A DNA stretch of 14,395 nucleotides from JAAYHC01 sp964483175. Its GTDB lineage: Bacteria; Bacillota; UBA5301. The stretch lies in assembly GCA_964483175.1 (NCBI GenBank), contig CAZAAT010000058.1:1-14395 (forward strand), in the 5' to 3' direction. The notes under the pieces were generated by a model. That model was not told the origin of the DNA and ran no database searches. It worked only from the letters and a program-made list of their open reading frames with translations. Made by a program: the position numbers and the translations under genes. Below, one piece after another: positions 6,501-12,905 of the stretch (positions are counted from its first letter, which is position 1; the number at the start of each line of letters is the position of its first letter).

Positions 6501-7208
6501 TCAGTGATGGTTCCCGGTTTCCTCGATGGCCTGCAGCAGGAGTGTTACTCCCGATATGTCGTTCCTAAGTTCGTCCCATTCAGCCTGTTGGCTTTGTATG
6601 TAGCTATCAAACAAATCTGCCTTTTCGGGAACTTGTTGTTTCAGTTCGTTGACTCTCTTAACGATTAGTGATTGTTGTGCTACGGTAAGCTTTGCTAATT
6701 TATCATCAGAAAAGATCTTCTCGTCAATCAGTTTTACCCCTGTCTCGCAAAAAAGATCAAGCCACTGTTCTCTGGTGAGATACTTGGCATCGGATTGGTC
6801 ATACCCATAAGCATCGTCGATAATGATGTAACCACCCTTTTTCACAGTCTTTTTCAGCTGTGTTATTATTGCTCGCCAATCTCCTAAAACATCGCCCACA
6901 GCTCCATAAATGACAAGATCGAAATCTTTTTCCATTTTAACCGACTCGGTAATATCCCCCACTACAAATTCACATAAGTCCCCTACACCAAATTCTTGTG
7001 CTTTTTGGACAGCAAAATCGATAAACTCTGAGATAAGGTCAATACCTTTTACCTTGCAGCCAAGCTCTCTAGCCAAATGTACACTAACAGCTCCCTTGCC
7101 ACAGGCCAAATCAAGCACCCAAGTTTGCTCTGATACATGCAGATGTCTCGTGATCAACTCCAGAATATCATGGGGTGATGAACCGAGCTCCCAGAGATCT
7201 TCTAACAA
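6501..7208 (-). CDS. Class I SAM-dependent methyltransferase (5' end probably damaged)
   Basis: The protein has 235 residues from a TTG at 7208. The SAM-binding core is clear: motif I VLDLACGKGA (31-40), Asp57 in KGIDLI, FVVGDITE, and FDLVIYGAVGDVLGDW. The C-terminus is helical. The TTG has no Shine-Dalgarno. In the same frame, sequence continues upstream to a TGA at 7266-7268 and encodes a family-like lead-in (IELIPYLPYL before LEDLWELGSS) without ATG, GTG or TTG. A 21-codon ORF in the neighbouring frame (7226-7291) has an ATG that overlaps the stop of the upstream gene. This suggests a frameshift near the 5' end, or a rare start. Substrate unknown. Confidence 0.82.
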   Translation of the reverse strand: MLEDLWELGSSPHDILELITRHLHVSEQTWVLDLACGKGAVSVHLARELGCKVKGIDLISEFIDFAVQKAQEFGVGDLCEFVVGDITESVKMEKDFDLVIYGAVGDVLGDWRAIITQLKKTVKKGGYIIIDDAYGYDQSDAKYLTREQWLDLFCETGVKLIDEKIFSDDKLAKLTVAQQSLIVKRVNELKQQVPEKADLFDSYIQSQQAEWDELRNDISGVTLLLQAIEETGNHH

Positions 7209-7283
7209 GTATGGAAGGTATGGAATTAGCTCAATTGATTCAGCAGTAATGATTTGGCCAGTTTTTCATCAACAGTTGGCACT

Positions 7284-7802
7284 TTAGCCATTTGCATTCA
7301 ACTTCTTCCACTTTCTAATCTTGCTGCGAAAAGACTTGAACGGAGCAACTGAATTAATATGTACCCATTTCCACACCGGCCAATTGGATGGTGTAGAAGA
7401 CGCCCATTTACGGCTACCCACGGTGAAACCCTCTTCCTCTGCAAATCCGTCCAGCCATTCTACAAAGAAAAGAACTTTTTCTTTAAATAACTCCTGTAGT
7501 TCGGCTAGAGAGTATGAGGAAAACCGCTCGTAAAAGCTTTGGTATAGCGCACCTAGATTGTTCCACTTGTAGCCCTCGCAAGGGGTGACTACCTCTTTAC
7601 CTTCTGCTTCATTCTTGTCCCACCCCATGATCAAATCGAGCCACCCTAATTGGTAAGCTATCATCTGGGAGGGAGTCCTCTCAACACCGTCTATCAGTTT
7701 ATCTTTGTCGTCTTCTTGGACATCCGAAAACTCACTAAAAAAGAGAGCTGCTGTTTTTTCGATCTCTGCGATTAGAGCCTGTTTGCTTTCATAACCTTGC
7801 AT
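7284..7802 (-). CDS. ClbS/DfsB family (DUF1706) four-helix protein
   Basis: The protein has 172 residues, the usual length of the family. The N-terminal helix GYESKQALIAEIEKTAALFF, the TPSQMIAYQLGWLDLIMGW segment with a His/Gln-rich DinB-like helix bundle, and the C-terminal hallmark NWPVWKWVHINSVAPFKSFR followed by a basic tail identify ClbS/DfsB. ClbS of colibactin-producing E. coli is a cyclopropane hydrolase that detoxifies the genotoxin; most family members have no assigned substrate. The start has AAAGGAG eight bases upstream. The gene lies 68 bases after the AlkD gene, and its last codons overlap a short ORF in another frame that leads into the next methyltransferase. Confidence 0.87.
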   Translation of the reverse strand: MQGYESKQALIAEIEKTAALFFSEFSDVQEDDKDKLIDGVERTPSQMIAYQLGWLDLIMGWDKNEAEGKEVVTPCEGYKWNNLGALYQSFYERFSSYSLAELQELFKEKVLFFVEWLDGFAEEEGFTVGSRKWASSTPSNWPVWKWVHINSVAPFKSFRSKIRKWKKLNANG

Positions 7803-7870
7803 AATACATACTCCTTTCTCGCATTTGGTCGAGTCGACAGAAGCGTACGGGTTGCTTGAGCAGCAGCAAG

Positions 7871-8515
7871 TTAAATGTACTTACTTGCTTCTTTTATACT
7901 TAACGTTGACATCCTCTCCCCATACTTTTTAAGGAAACCGCGCACCCAATCAGGGTTAGTTTTGCTATACTCTCGCAAAGCCCAACCGATAGCCTTGTTT
8001 ACGAAGAATTCTGTTTGTCCTAAATTGTTCACAAGAATTATTTCCAATAAAGCCGTATCGGTTTTGTCTTTCCTCTTAAGTTGATGGTCAATAGCTATGC
8101 GACGCAACCAGAAGTTTTCAGCAACGCTCCACGCCAAAAGGGTGTTGTTAACTTCAGGAAAGCGGAAGGCAATACCGCCGACAATCCTATCCAGCCGGTC
8201 AACTGTGTCCCACCACGATTTGGTGGTGATAATTTTATGGAGATTCGGAATGTCGAGCGGGGTTAAGATGGTCGCTATTTTTTCAAGGTAATCTATCGCC
8301 AAATACTGAAACTCGCGTTCAGGCTGCTCCCAGCACTTAAAAACGAATTCCCAATCAACAATATCCCTGCTTTTAGATTTCAGGAAATCCTTACCCAATT
8401 TCTTTCGCTCAGGCGTTTGTATACCGAGGAAAGGAAACTGATCACGCATATACGCACTCATTTGCGCAGCTTTTTCAGGATTTGCCGCCATCCGAACTTT
8501 CTCAAAAATGTCCAT
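7871..8515 (-). CDS. DNA alkylation repair protein, AlkD-type DNA glycosylase
   Basis: The protein has 214 residues of HEAT-like helical repeats. Residues matching the active-site group of Bacillus cereus AlkD are visible: Trp102 and Asp106 in SWWDTVD, and Trp178 in KAIGWALREY. The N-terminal FLGIQTPERKKLGKDF segment is also typical. AlkD enzymes excise positively charged alkylated purines (3-methyladenine, 7-methylguanine and some bulky adducts) without flipping the base. Start at 8515 with AAAGGTGAT just upstream. It lies 24 bases after the EamA-like gene and 68 bases before the ClbS-like gene, so it is probably co-transcribed with both. Full length, no sign of damage. Confidence 0.92.
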   Translation of the reverse strand: MDIFEKVRMAANPEKAAQMSAYMRDQFPFLGIQTPERKKLGKDFLKSKSRDIVDWEFVFKCWEQPEREFQYLAIDYLEKIATILTPLDIPNLHKIITTKSWWDTVDRLDRIVGGIAFRFPEVNNTLLAWSVAENFWLRRIAIDHQLKRKDKTDTALLEIILVNNLGQTEFFVNKAIGWALREYSKTNPDWVRGFLKKYGERMSTLSIKEASKYI

Positions 8516-8539
8516 ATCATCACCTTTTGCTGTTCTAGC

Positions 8540-8968
8540 TTACTTGATATTGATAAGTGCAAGCCCTACTAAGCAAACTATGATTCCAGTAATCTTATTC
8601 CAAGTTATTGTTTCATGATAAAGCAGGTAGCCAACGAAAATCAGAATTACTGCCAACACCGCTGCCTGAACAATCTGTGCTGTACTTACCGGCCATCCTG
8701 CTTTATAAGCGTAAATGTATCCAACTTCCAAACCAACAATGACCAAACCAAGTACAAATGGTGCCCAGTTTACTTTGCTGTACTCTTGAATGATATTTGC
8801 TTCCTTATTTAACGCAAAATATAGCATCCCAGACGCAACCGCACCGATTACATAGGTAACTGTCAAGGAAGCAAGTGGGCTCATTCCAGCTGGTACTGAT
8901 TTTGCACAGATTTGATAAAACACGTTTGATAACACGACCAACGCGAGTGGCCAAACATAGTCGAACAT
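8540..8968 (-). CDS. Half-size EamA/DMT-superfamily membrane transporter
   Basis: The protein has 142 residues from the ATG at 8968, with four to five hydrophobic helices: about 7-26, 33-55, 70-92, 98-117 and 124-142 counted from that ATG. The C-terminal pattern (QAAVLAVILIFVGYLLYHETIT, then GIIVCLVGLALINI) is that of the EamA repeat of the drug/metabolite transporter superfamily. Having one repeat instead of two, it should act as a dimer, like SMR pumps. A TTG at 8992 would add eight residues, but the ATG has AAGGA and CAGGAA upstream and is preferred. Substrate unknown. It heads the run that continues into AlkD and ClbS-like genes. Confidence 0.82.
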   Translation of the reverse strand: MFDYVWPLALVVLSNVFYQICAKSVPAGMSPLASLTVTYVIGAVASGMLYFALNKEANIIQEYSKVNWAPFVLGLVIVGLEVGYIYAYKAGWPVSTAQIVQAAVLAVILIFVGYLLYHETITWNKITGIIVCLVGLALINIK

Positions 8969-9088
8969 TTCCTGTTTTTCCTTAAAAAACAACTTTGCTT
9001 ACTGCCGACGTGCTTAGTGTCATGATCTGTATCGATATTACTTCACTTATCCCTTTCTTCCTGTACAGCTCGTCATTATAATACTTAA

Positions 9089-9115
9089 CACCACCACCTT
9101 TTCGGGGCGATGGCG
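9089..9115 (-). terminator. Probable terminator after the alpha/beta hydrolase gene
   Basis: On the minus strand CGCCATCGCC (9106-9115) can pair over ten positions with GGTGGTGGTG (9089-9098), three of them G-U pairs, with loop CCGAAAA. It starts a few bases after the stop at 9121. The U-tract that follows is weak (TTAAGTATTATAAT), so efficiency is doubtful; as DNA the plus strand cannot form the same stem because the G-U pairs become A-C. Confidence 0.5.
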
Positions 9116-9120
9116 TTTGA

Positions 9121-10038
9121 TCACGAGGACTCCGCTCGATCTATCAGATTGGCAATTTTCTCCGCAAACACTGGCCATAAAGGCTTCGGGAGTTCATGCC
9201 CCATCCCTTCAAATGTCACAAGCTCGGCACCTGGAATCGCGGCTGCAACGGCACGTCCTCCACTTACATCAATCATTTTGTCACTTTCACCGTGGATAAC
9301 TAAAGTTGGTATCTCAAGAGAACGAAGTTGTTCTGTTCTATCACCGGATTTTATTACTGCAACAGCTTGTCGCATCATACCCAGTGGATCATGATCCCTA
9401 TCCCAGGCCAGACCAGCGATTTGAGCAGTAGCTTTTTCGTCTAAAGGGTATTTGGGAGAACCAATAGCTTTACGTGATCGAATCTGCCAATCGATATAGG
9501 CTTGACGGTCATCATAAGGGGGTGAGCCTAGGCCTGCCAACACCGAATAGTCAGGCTGTCCAACCGAAGGATCCCCTGTAGTTGACATCATAGAAGTCAG
9601 TGACCGAACCCGATGAGGATACTCTATAGCTATTGTTTGCGCTATCATTCCACCCATTGACGCGCCAACCAGGTGTACACTATCATATCCCAGAGCATCC
9701 ATAAGCCCTACCGTATCTGCTGCCATGTCGGAAAGAGTATAAGTCACTGTGGAGAAATCACCGGATTGTATCGCTGGAAAATCCGGAATAGGTGCATCTG
9801 AAAAGTGAGTTGTACGTCCAGCATCCCTATTATCGAATCGAATCAGATGCAGACCGCGACTAGCCAATTCTAAGCAAAATCCCTCTGGCCAGTTAATCAG
9901 TTGTGCACCAGCACCCATAATCAGAAAGACAGGCGGCCAAGCAGGGTTACCAAAGCGCTGATAAGCTACCTTGATCTTCGATGGCCCAACATTTTGAATA
10001 CTTTCTTCACCATGAATTTGAACCTTATTTGTATCGAT
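9121..10038 (-). CDS. Alpha/beta hydrolase with ATC at the expected start
   Basis: The alpha/beta hydrolase triad is visible: nucleophile elbow GASMGG (Ser128), Asp253 in HGESDKM and His281 in GMGHEL, numbered from 10038. The first ATG in frame is at 9918 and would give 265 residues, but it has no Shine-Dalgarno and would remove the first strands. The frame continues upstream with a normal family N-terminus (VAYQRFGNPAWPPVFLIMGAGAQLI). A perfect AGGAGG (10047-10052) sits eight bases before an ATC codon at 10038, exactly where the ATG of a 305-residue protein would be. Either the start has mutated or ATC is used. The enzyme is related to lipase/esterase-like hydrolases; substrate unknown. It follows the CPBP gene by 32 bases. 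Confidence 0.82.
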   Translation of the reverse strand: MDTNKVQIHGEESIQNVGPSKIKVAYQRFGNPAWPPVFLIMGAGAQLINWPEGFCLELASRGLHLIRFDNRDAGRTTHFSDAPIPDFPAIQSGDFSTVTYTLSDMAADTVGLMDALGYDSVHLVGASMGGMIAQTIAIEYPHRVRSLTSMMSTTGDPSVGQPDYSVLAGLGSPPYDDRQAYIDWQIRSRKAIGSPKYPLDEKATAQIAGLAWDRDHDPLGMMRQAVAVIKSGDRTEQLRSLEIPTLVIHGESDKMIDVSGGRAVAAAIPGAELVTFEGMGHELPKPLWPVFAEKIANLIDRAESS

Positions 10039-10070
10039 GATTGCATCCTCCTTGTCTTTATCATACCTAG

Positions 10071-10925
10071 CTATGCACGAAAGGTGTACTTTTGGTATGC
10101 TCTACTTTTCAAATAGATAAACAGAACAAATAGAAATGATACCGTTTGAGCAATCGAAATGCGGATTACTTGTAATTCATCTACGCCAGAGATCGTTTCA
10201 ACATGCAAAAGATTAATGATGGTATTATTGAAAAAATGATCGGCCATCGGCATCCAAAGCGAGCCAGTAATTTTAGTCAATAAACAGAATTTTGCTCCGG
10301 TAAGTCCTGTTGTTAGAATTAACATGAGGGCCGACATGGTCGCACCAGCCACACTCATTTCTCCTTCGAACAAACCGCGCAGAGGAGCTGCAATATGCCA
10401 GATGCCAAAGAGAATGGAGGAAAAAACGACCGCTTTAATAAATGAATACCTTGTTTCCAATAGTTTAATAAATAGACCCCGGAAGATTCCTTCTTCCATA
10501 ACCACATTGATGATATTCCCGACAATGCAAAAAACAAAAAATATTAGAGCATACTCTTTGCCGAAATTGCCACCAATCCCATAGCTGGTCACATAGATTT
10601 GTAGTGAAGGACTACTTCCTTTTGATAGTTGCCAAAAGAACTCAAATCCAAAGGCAATTAAAAATACGGCTGCACCAAGCAGCAGGCCATAGAGTGTATA
10701 CCTTACTACCGACTTACGCAAAAAGCCTGCTTCCGCCCATTTGAGCGAAAAATACCGCACTGCCCAAATAAGTACAACGATACCCAGCAGTTTATGGATA
10801 AATGCCTCACCAAAGATGCTCCGATCTGTGCGGATAACCATGTATTCAACCATTCGAAAGAAAAAGCACACCAGGTAAATGGCTATAATGGATTTTACCG
10901 GATTGAAATGCATATTTTCTTTCAT
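10071..10925 (-). CDS. CPBP family intramembrane glutamic endopeptidase
   Basis: The protein has 284 residues with about eight hydrophobic helices. The CPBP (Abi) motifs are all present: EEGIFRG (Glu144-Glu145 to Arg149), FGIWH (His177) and DHFFNN (His230). The family includes CAAX-prenyl proteases and bacterial membrane proteases linked to bacteriocin immunity and self-protection. No Shine-Dalgarno precedes the ATG. Instead the ATG overlaps the stop of a 30-codon ORF upstream in a TAATG arrangement, so translation is probably coupled to it. An alpha/beta hydrolase gene follows. The natural substrate cannot be predicted. Confidence 0.92.
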   Translation of the reverse strand: MKENMHFNPVKSIIAIYLVCFFFRMVEYMVIRTDRSIFGEAFIHKLLGIVVLIWAVRYFSLKWAEAGFLRKSVVRYTLYGLLLGAAVFLIAFGFEFFWQLSKGSSPSLQIYVTSYGIGGNFGKEYALIFFVFCIVGNIINVVMEEGIFRGLFIKLLETRYSFIKAVVFSSILFGIWHIAAPLRGLFEGEMSVAGATMSALMLILTTGLTGAKFCLLTKITGSLWMPMADHFFNNTIINLLHVETISGVDELQVIRISIAQTVSFLFVLFIYLKSRAYQKYTFRA

Positions 10926-11017
10926 TATGAGAGTACATATTTAAGCACTAGATAAACTCCCAATACTGTAAAGACAATAATTGTTCCAATAGCTTTTCCT
11001 GCAAATAATCTCCTCAC
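10925..11017 (-). CDS. Small single-pass membrane peptide, coupled to the CPBP gene
   Basis: This 30-residue ORF starts at GTG 11017, with AGGGG eight bases upstream, and ends in TAA overlapping the CPBP ATG (TAATG). The product begins MRRLFAGK, a short positive N-terminus, followed by one hydrophobic helix (about residues 9-25) and a short KYVLS tail, which predicts a cytoplasmic N-terminus and one membrane span. It lies 14 bases after the GGDEF stop. I do not recognise a family. It may be only a coupling leader or a partner/substrate of the protease; the good ribosome site and the exact overlap argue that it is translated. Confidence 0.6.
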   Translation of the reverse strand: MRRLFAGKAIGTIIVFTVLGVYLVLKYVLS

Positions 11018-11031
11018 AATCCCATCCCCTT

Positions 11032-12078
11032 TCAGAATGCGCACACTTTGTTTCGCCCTGCATGTTTAGCGGCATAAGCGGCCTTATCAGCTCGATCAAT
11101 GATCTTTTCATAATTACGAACTAGCTGGTCACCGCAGTAAGCAACGCCAATACTGATCGTAGTACGAAACCCTGCTATATCTGTATTTTGTACCGAAATC
11201 CGCAGGCTTTCTACGATCGACAATAGTTCTTTCTTACTGTATCCATATGCCATCGCCACGAATTCTTCGCCACCGTAGCGATAGAAGTCCAGCCGAAAAC
11301 TCTGTGAAAACTTTGCGAACACTTCTCCTAAGCGACTCAGGCATTGGTCACCAGCCGCGTGGCCGTACTTGTCGTTAAAGTCTTTAAAGTGATCGATATC
11401 AATCATGACAATTCCAGATGGCTTTTCCGAGCTTGTTGTTTCCAGAGCTGCCAGAGTTTCAAAGAGTTTGCGCCGATTCAAAAGACCAGTCAGTACATCA
11501 GTTTCTTTTTCAATAGTCAGCAGTCTTTGAGCCTCGTAACCTTCCAAACGCCCCCAGATCATTAAATTACCGATAAAGCAACCCAAAATCGCAAAACATA
11601 GGGAATTGATTGTATCGTCGAGCGCATATTGCGGTTTAAGTTGAAACGCGAAAATCGTATGTACCACAAACCAAAAAGCTACAAAGAGATTTATTCGGCC
11701 AGGACGGTCGATGAAACCGAGCGGTGTAATGCAAAATGCACCCAGAAGAATCGTTGCCCGCATATTTGGTGTATGAACCACACTGAGATAAATAGCAAAA
11801 GCAAAGAAAACGGAAAAACATAAATACAACCCGGCCAGAGTGTACTTTTTCATCAAAGGAAACTTAAATATAACAAACAGGCTGAAAAAGAGCGCTGCTG
11901 CCAGTAAATAGGCGGGAACAGCGTGTTGTTTAGTGGCACTGAAAGGGGCTGCCAACACCGGCAGCATCATCAAAATTCCACCTATTAGTGTCTCTGCGGA
12001 TAGCATTTTTTCGTTATACTCGTGGATGGCCTTGCTATTGACAGATGAAAGCCGCACATAGTTTCTTCTCTGTTCCAC
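11032..12078 (-). CDS. Membrane-anchored GGDEF-domain protein (putative diguanylate cyclase)
   Basis: The protein has 348 residues. About six hydrophobic segments occupy roughly residues 28-175, followed by a GGDEF domain with DVLTGLLNRR, VMIDIDHFKDFNDKYGHAAGD and the active-site motif RYGGEEFVAM (GGEEF at 269-273). Both GGDEF and GGEEF versions are catalytically competent in this family. The RxxD inhibitory site is not present in the expected position. It should synthesise cyclic di-GMP at the membrane in response to an unknown cue. The start is GTG at 12078 with AAAGGG 11 bases upstream, a rather long spacing. It lies 49 bases after the DUF4180 gene and 14 bases before the small membrane ORF. 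It differs from the first GGDEF protein in its sensor part. Confidence 0.9.
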   Translation of the reverse strand: MEQRRNYVRLSSVNSKAIHEYNEKMLSAETLIGGILMMLPVLAAPFSATKQHAVPAYLLAAALFFSLFVIFKFPLMKKYTLAGLYLCFSVFFAFAIYLSVVHTPNMRATILLGAFCITPLGFIDRPGRINLFVAFWFVVHTIFAFQLKPQYALDDTINSLCFAILGCFIGNLMIWGRLEGYEAQRLLTIEKETDVLTGLLNRRKLFETLAALETTSSEKPSGIVMIDIDHFKDFNDKYGHAAGDQCLSRLGEVFAKFSQSFRLDFYRYGGEEFVAMAYGYSKKELLSIVESLRISVQNTDIAGFRTTISIGVAYCGDQLVRNYEKIIDRADKAAYAAKHAGRNKVCAF

Positions 12079-12127
12079 TGTTAATTCAGCCCTTTTCCCA
12101 ATGAGATATTGTCGCTACATATTAGGC

Positions 12128-12493
12128 TCATTCAGCGCTATCTAACTTAAGCAAGGCTTCCTCTATGCTCGATACAAAATAGATACTGTTTCCGTTATTG
12201 CTTTCATATATAAAGTCTTTAAGAGGTTTGCTTGTATATTTTGAGTAATCTCCAACAATGGCAATTCTTTTATGATAGTTGATAAACTTCTGTAATATTT
12301 CGCCCGCAATTCCGGTGCTTAAAACAAAAAAATCATCGGCCACGCAATACTTGGATACTATAAGCTTGTCACAATCGGTTTCGTATTGTACGGTTGCAAT
12401 CAAATCTAATGCAGATTGAGCATCTTTGATAATAATCTCATCGGTAATAATCTGTGCAATATCATTTTTCTTACCTAATATTTTGTACTCCAT
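12128..12493 (-). CDS. DUF4180 family protein
   Basis: The protein has 121 residues from the ATG at 12493, chosen because AGGAG lies six bases upstream (12500-12504); an ATG at 12547 would extend the frame but overlaps the promoter. The sequence is typical of DUF4180: KDAQSALDLIATVQYETDCD, a central DDFFVLSTGIAGEILQKFIN, AIVGDYSKYTSKPLKDFIYE and a C-terminal SIEEALLKL helix. The family has a SpoIIAA/STAS-like appearance and unknown function. It is cytoplasmic. Its own promoter lies at 12527-12532. The GGDEF gene follows by 49 bases and may be co-transcribed. Confidence 0.87.
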   Translation of the reverse strand: MEYKILGKKNDIAQIITDEIIIKDAQSALDLIATVQYETDCDKLIVSKYCVADDFFVLSTGIAGEILQKFINYHKRIAIVGDYSKYTSKPLKDFIYESNNGNSIYFVSSIEEALLKLDSAE

Positions 12494-12526
12494 GTTATTC
12501 TCCTTTAAATGCGCTTTATTTAGGCT

Positions 12527-12532
12527 ATTATA
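12527..12532 (-). promoter_or_regulatory. Extended -10 promoter element for DUF4180
   Basis: On the minus strand TATAAT preceded by TGT gives TGTTATAAT, a consensus extended -10. The -35 region is poor, which is acceptable with an extended -10. Transcription would start near 12520, giving a leader of about 27 bases that contains the AGGAG site. Confidence 0.55.
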
Positions 12533-12692
12533 ACACTTTCTTATCAACTCTTGACATCAATGTCACACACTCCATAGCTGATGTACCATCAAATAGGCTG
12601 GAATTAATAAAAACTCCCCTCTGCGCAGTCCAGATCAACTGCGCTTTCTTCAGGTCTTCGATAGCCAGGTGAATCTTTGGGATACACGGCAG
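12528..12692 (-). pseudogene. Coding relic, possibly C-terminus of a fold-type II PLP enzyme
   Basis: An open frame of 54 codons without a start codon runs from a TGA at 12693-12695 to TAA at 12528-12530. The translation looks protein-like: AIEDLKKAQLIWTAQRGVFI, then SSLFDGTSAMECVTLMSRVD. The pattern of a helix with KKAQ, then GVFI-x-SS and a small-residue-rich stretch, resembles the C-terminal end of threonine synthase-like fold-type II PLP enzymes, but this is a weak guess from memory. There is no room for the rest of the gene, so it is at best a fragment. Its end overlaps the DUF4180 promoter. Other frames to the right (about 12693-12760) show no convincing continuation. Confidence 0.35.
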
Positions 12693-12780
12693 TCAGAGTG
12701 TATTCCCCTAATTTCGTATACCCACCCTGGACACTAATGGGGTATCTGATACATGCATCATGTTAACTCCATTTTTCGGG

Positions 12781-12831
12781 AAAAAGAAAAAAGCGGCGGA
12801 GAATAACCCGAGCGCCAAACAAGAATCCGCT
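12781..12831 (-). terminator. Candidate terminator downstream of the amidohydrolase remnant
   Basis: On the minus strand AGCGGA (12826-12831) can pair with TCCGCCGCT (12792-12800) across a long loop, followed by TTTTTTCTTTTT (12781-12792). A second hairpin, 12871-12897 (CACCT/AGGTG plus outer pairs with one mismatch), directly follows the amidohydrolase stop but lacks a T-run. Stems are short, so the call is tentative. Confidence 0.45.
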
Positions 12832-12905
12832 CATGCTATTCGCCATCCGCTCTCTAGTGCGATTATGCGGCTGTCACCTGATTTTTCAAGGTGTCAGTAT
12901 TTACA

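Noticed and set aside
7835..7870. Short hairpin TTGCT/AGCAA after the AlkD stop
   Set aside because: Only five bp and no T-run, so not a convincing terminator.
9001..9035. A 13-codon ORF (MTLSTSAVSKVVF) just upstream of the EamA-like gene, possible leader peptide
   Set aside because: No ribosome site precedes its ATG and nothing in the sequence suggests attenuation.
12547..12547. Upstream ATG extending DUF4180 by 18 residues
   Set aside because: It would place coding sequence over the TATAAT element; the ATG at 12493 has AGGAG at ideal spacing and fits the family N-terminus.
12781..12900. Structured-looking GC-rich segment considered as a tRNA or riboswitch
   Set aside because: No cloverleaf, no TTCGA-type T-loop and no recognised aptamer core; no gene follows closely on the plus strand. 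Treated as terminator-like hairpins.
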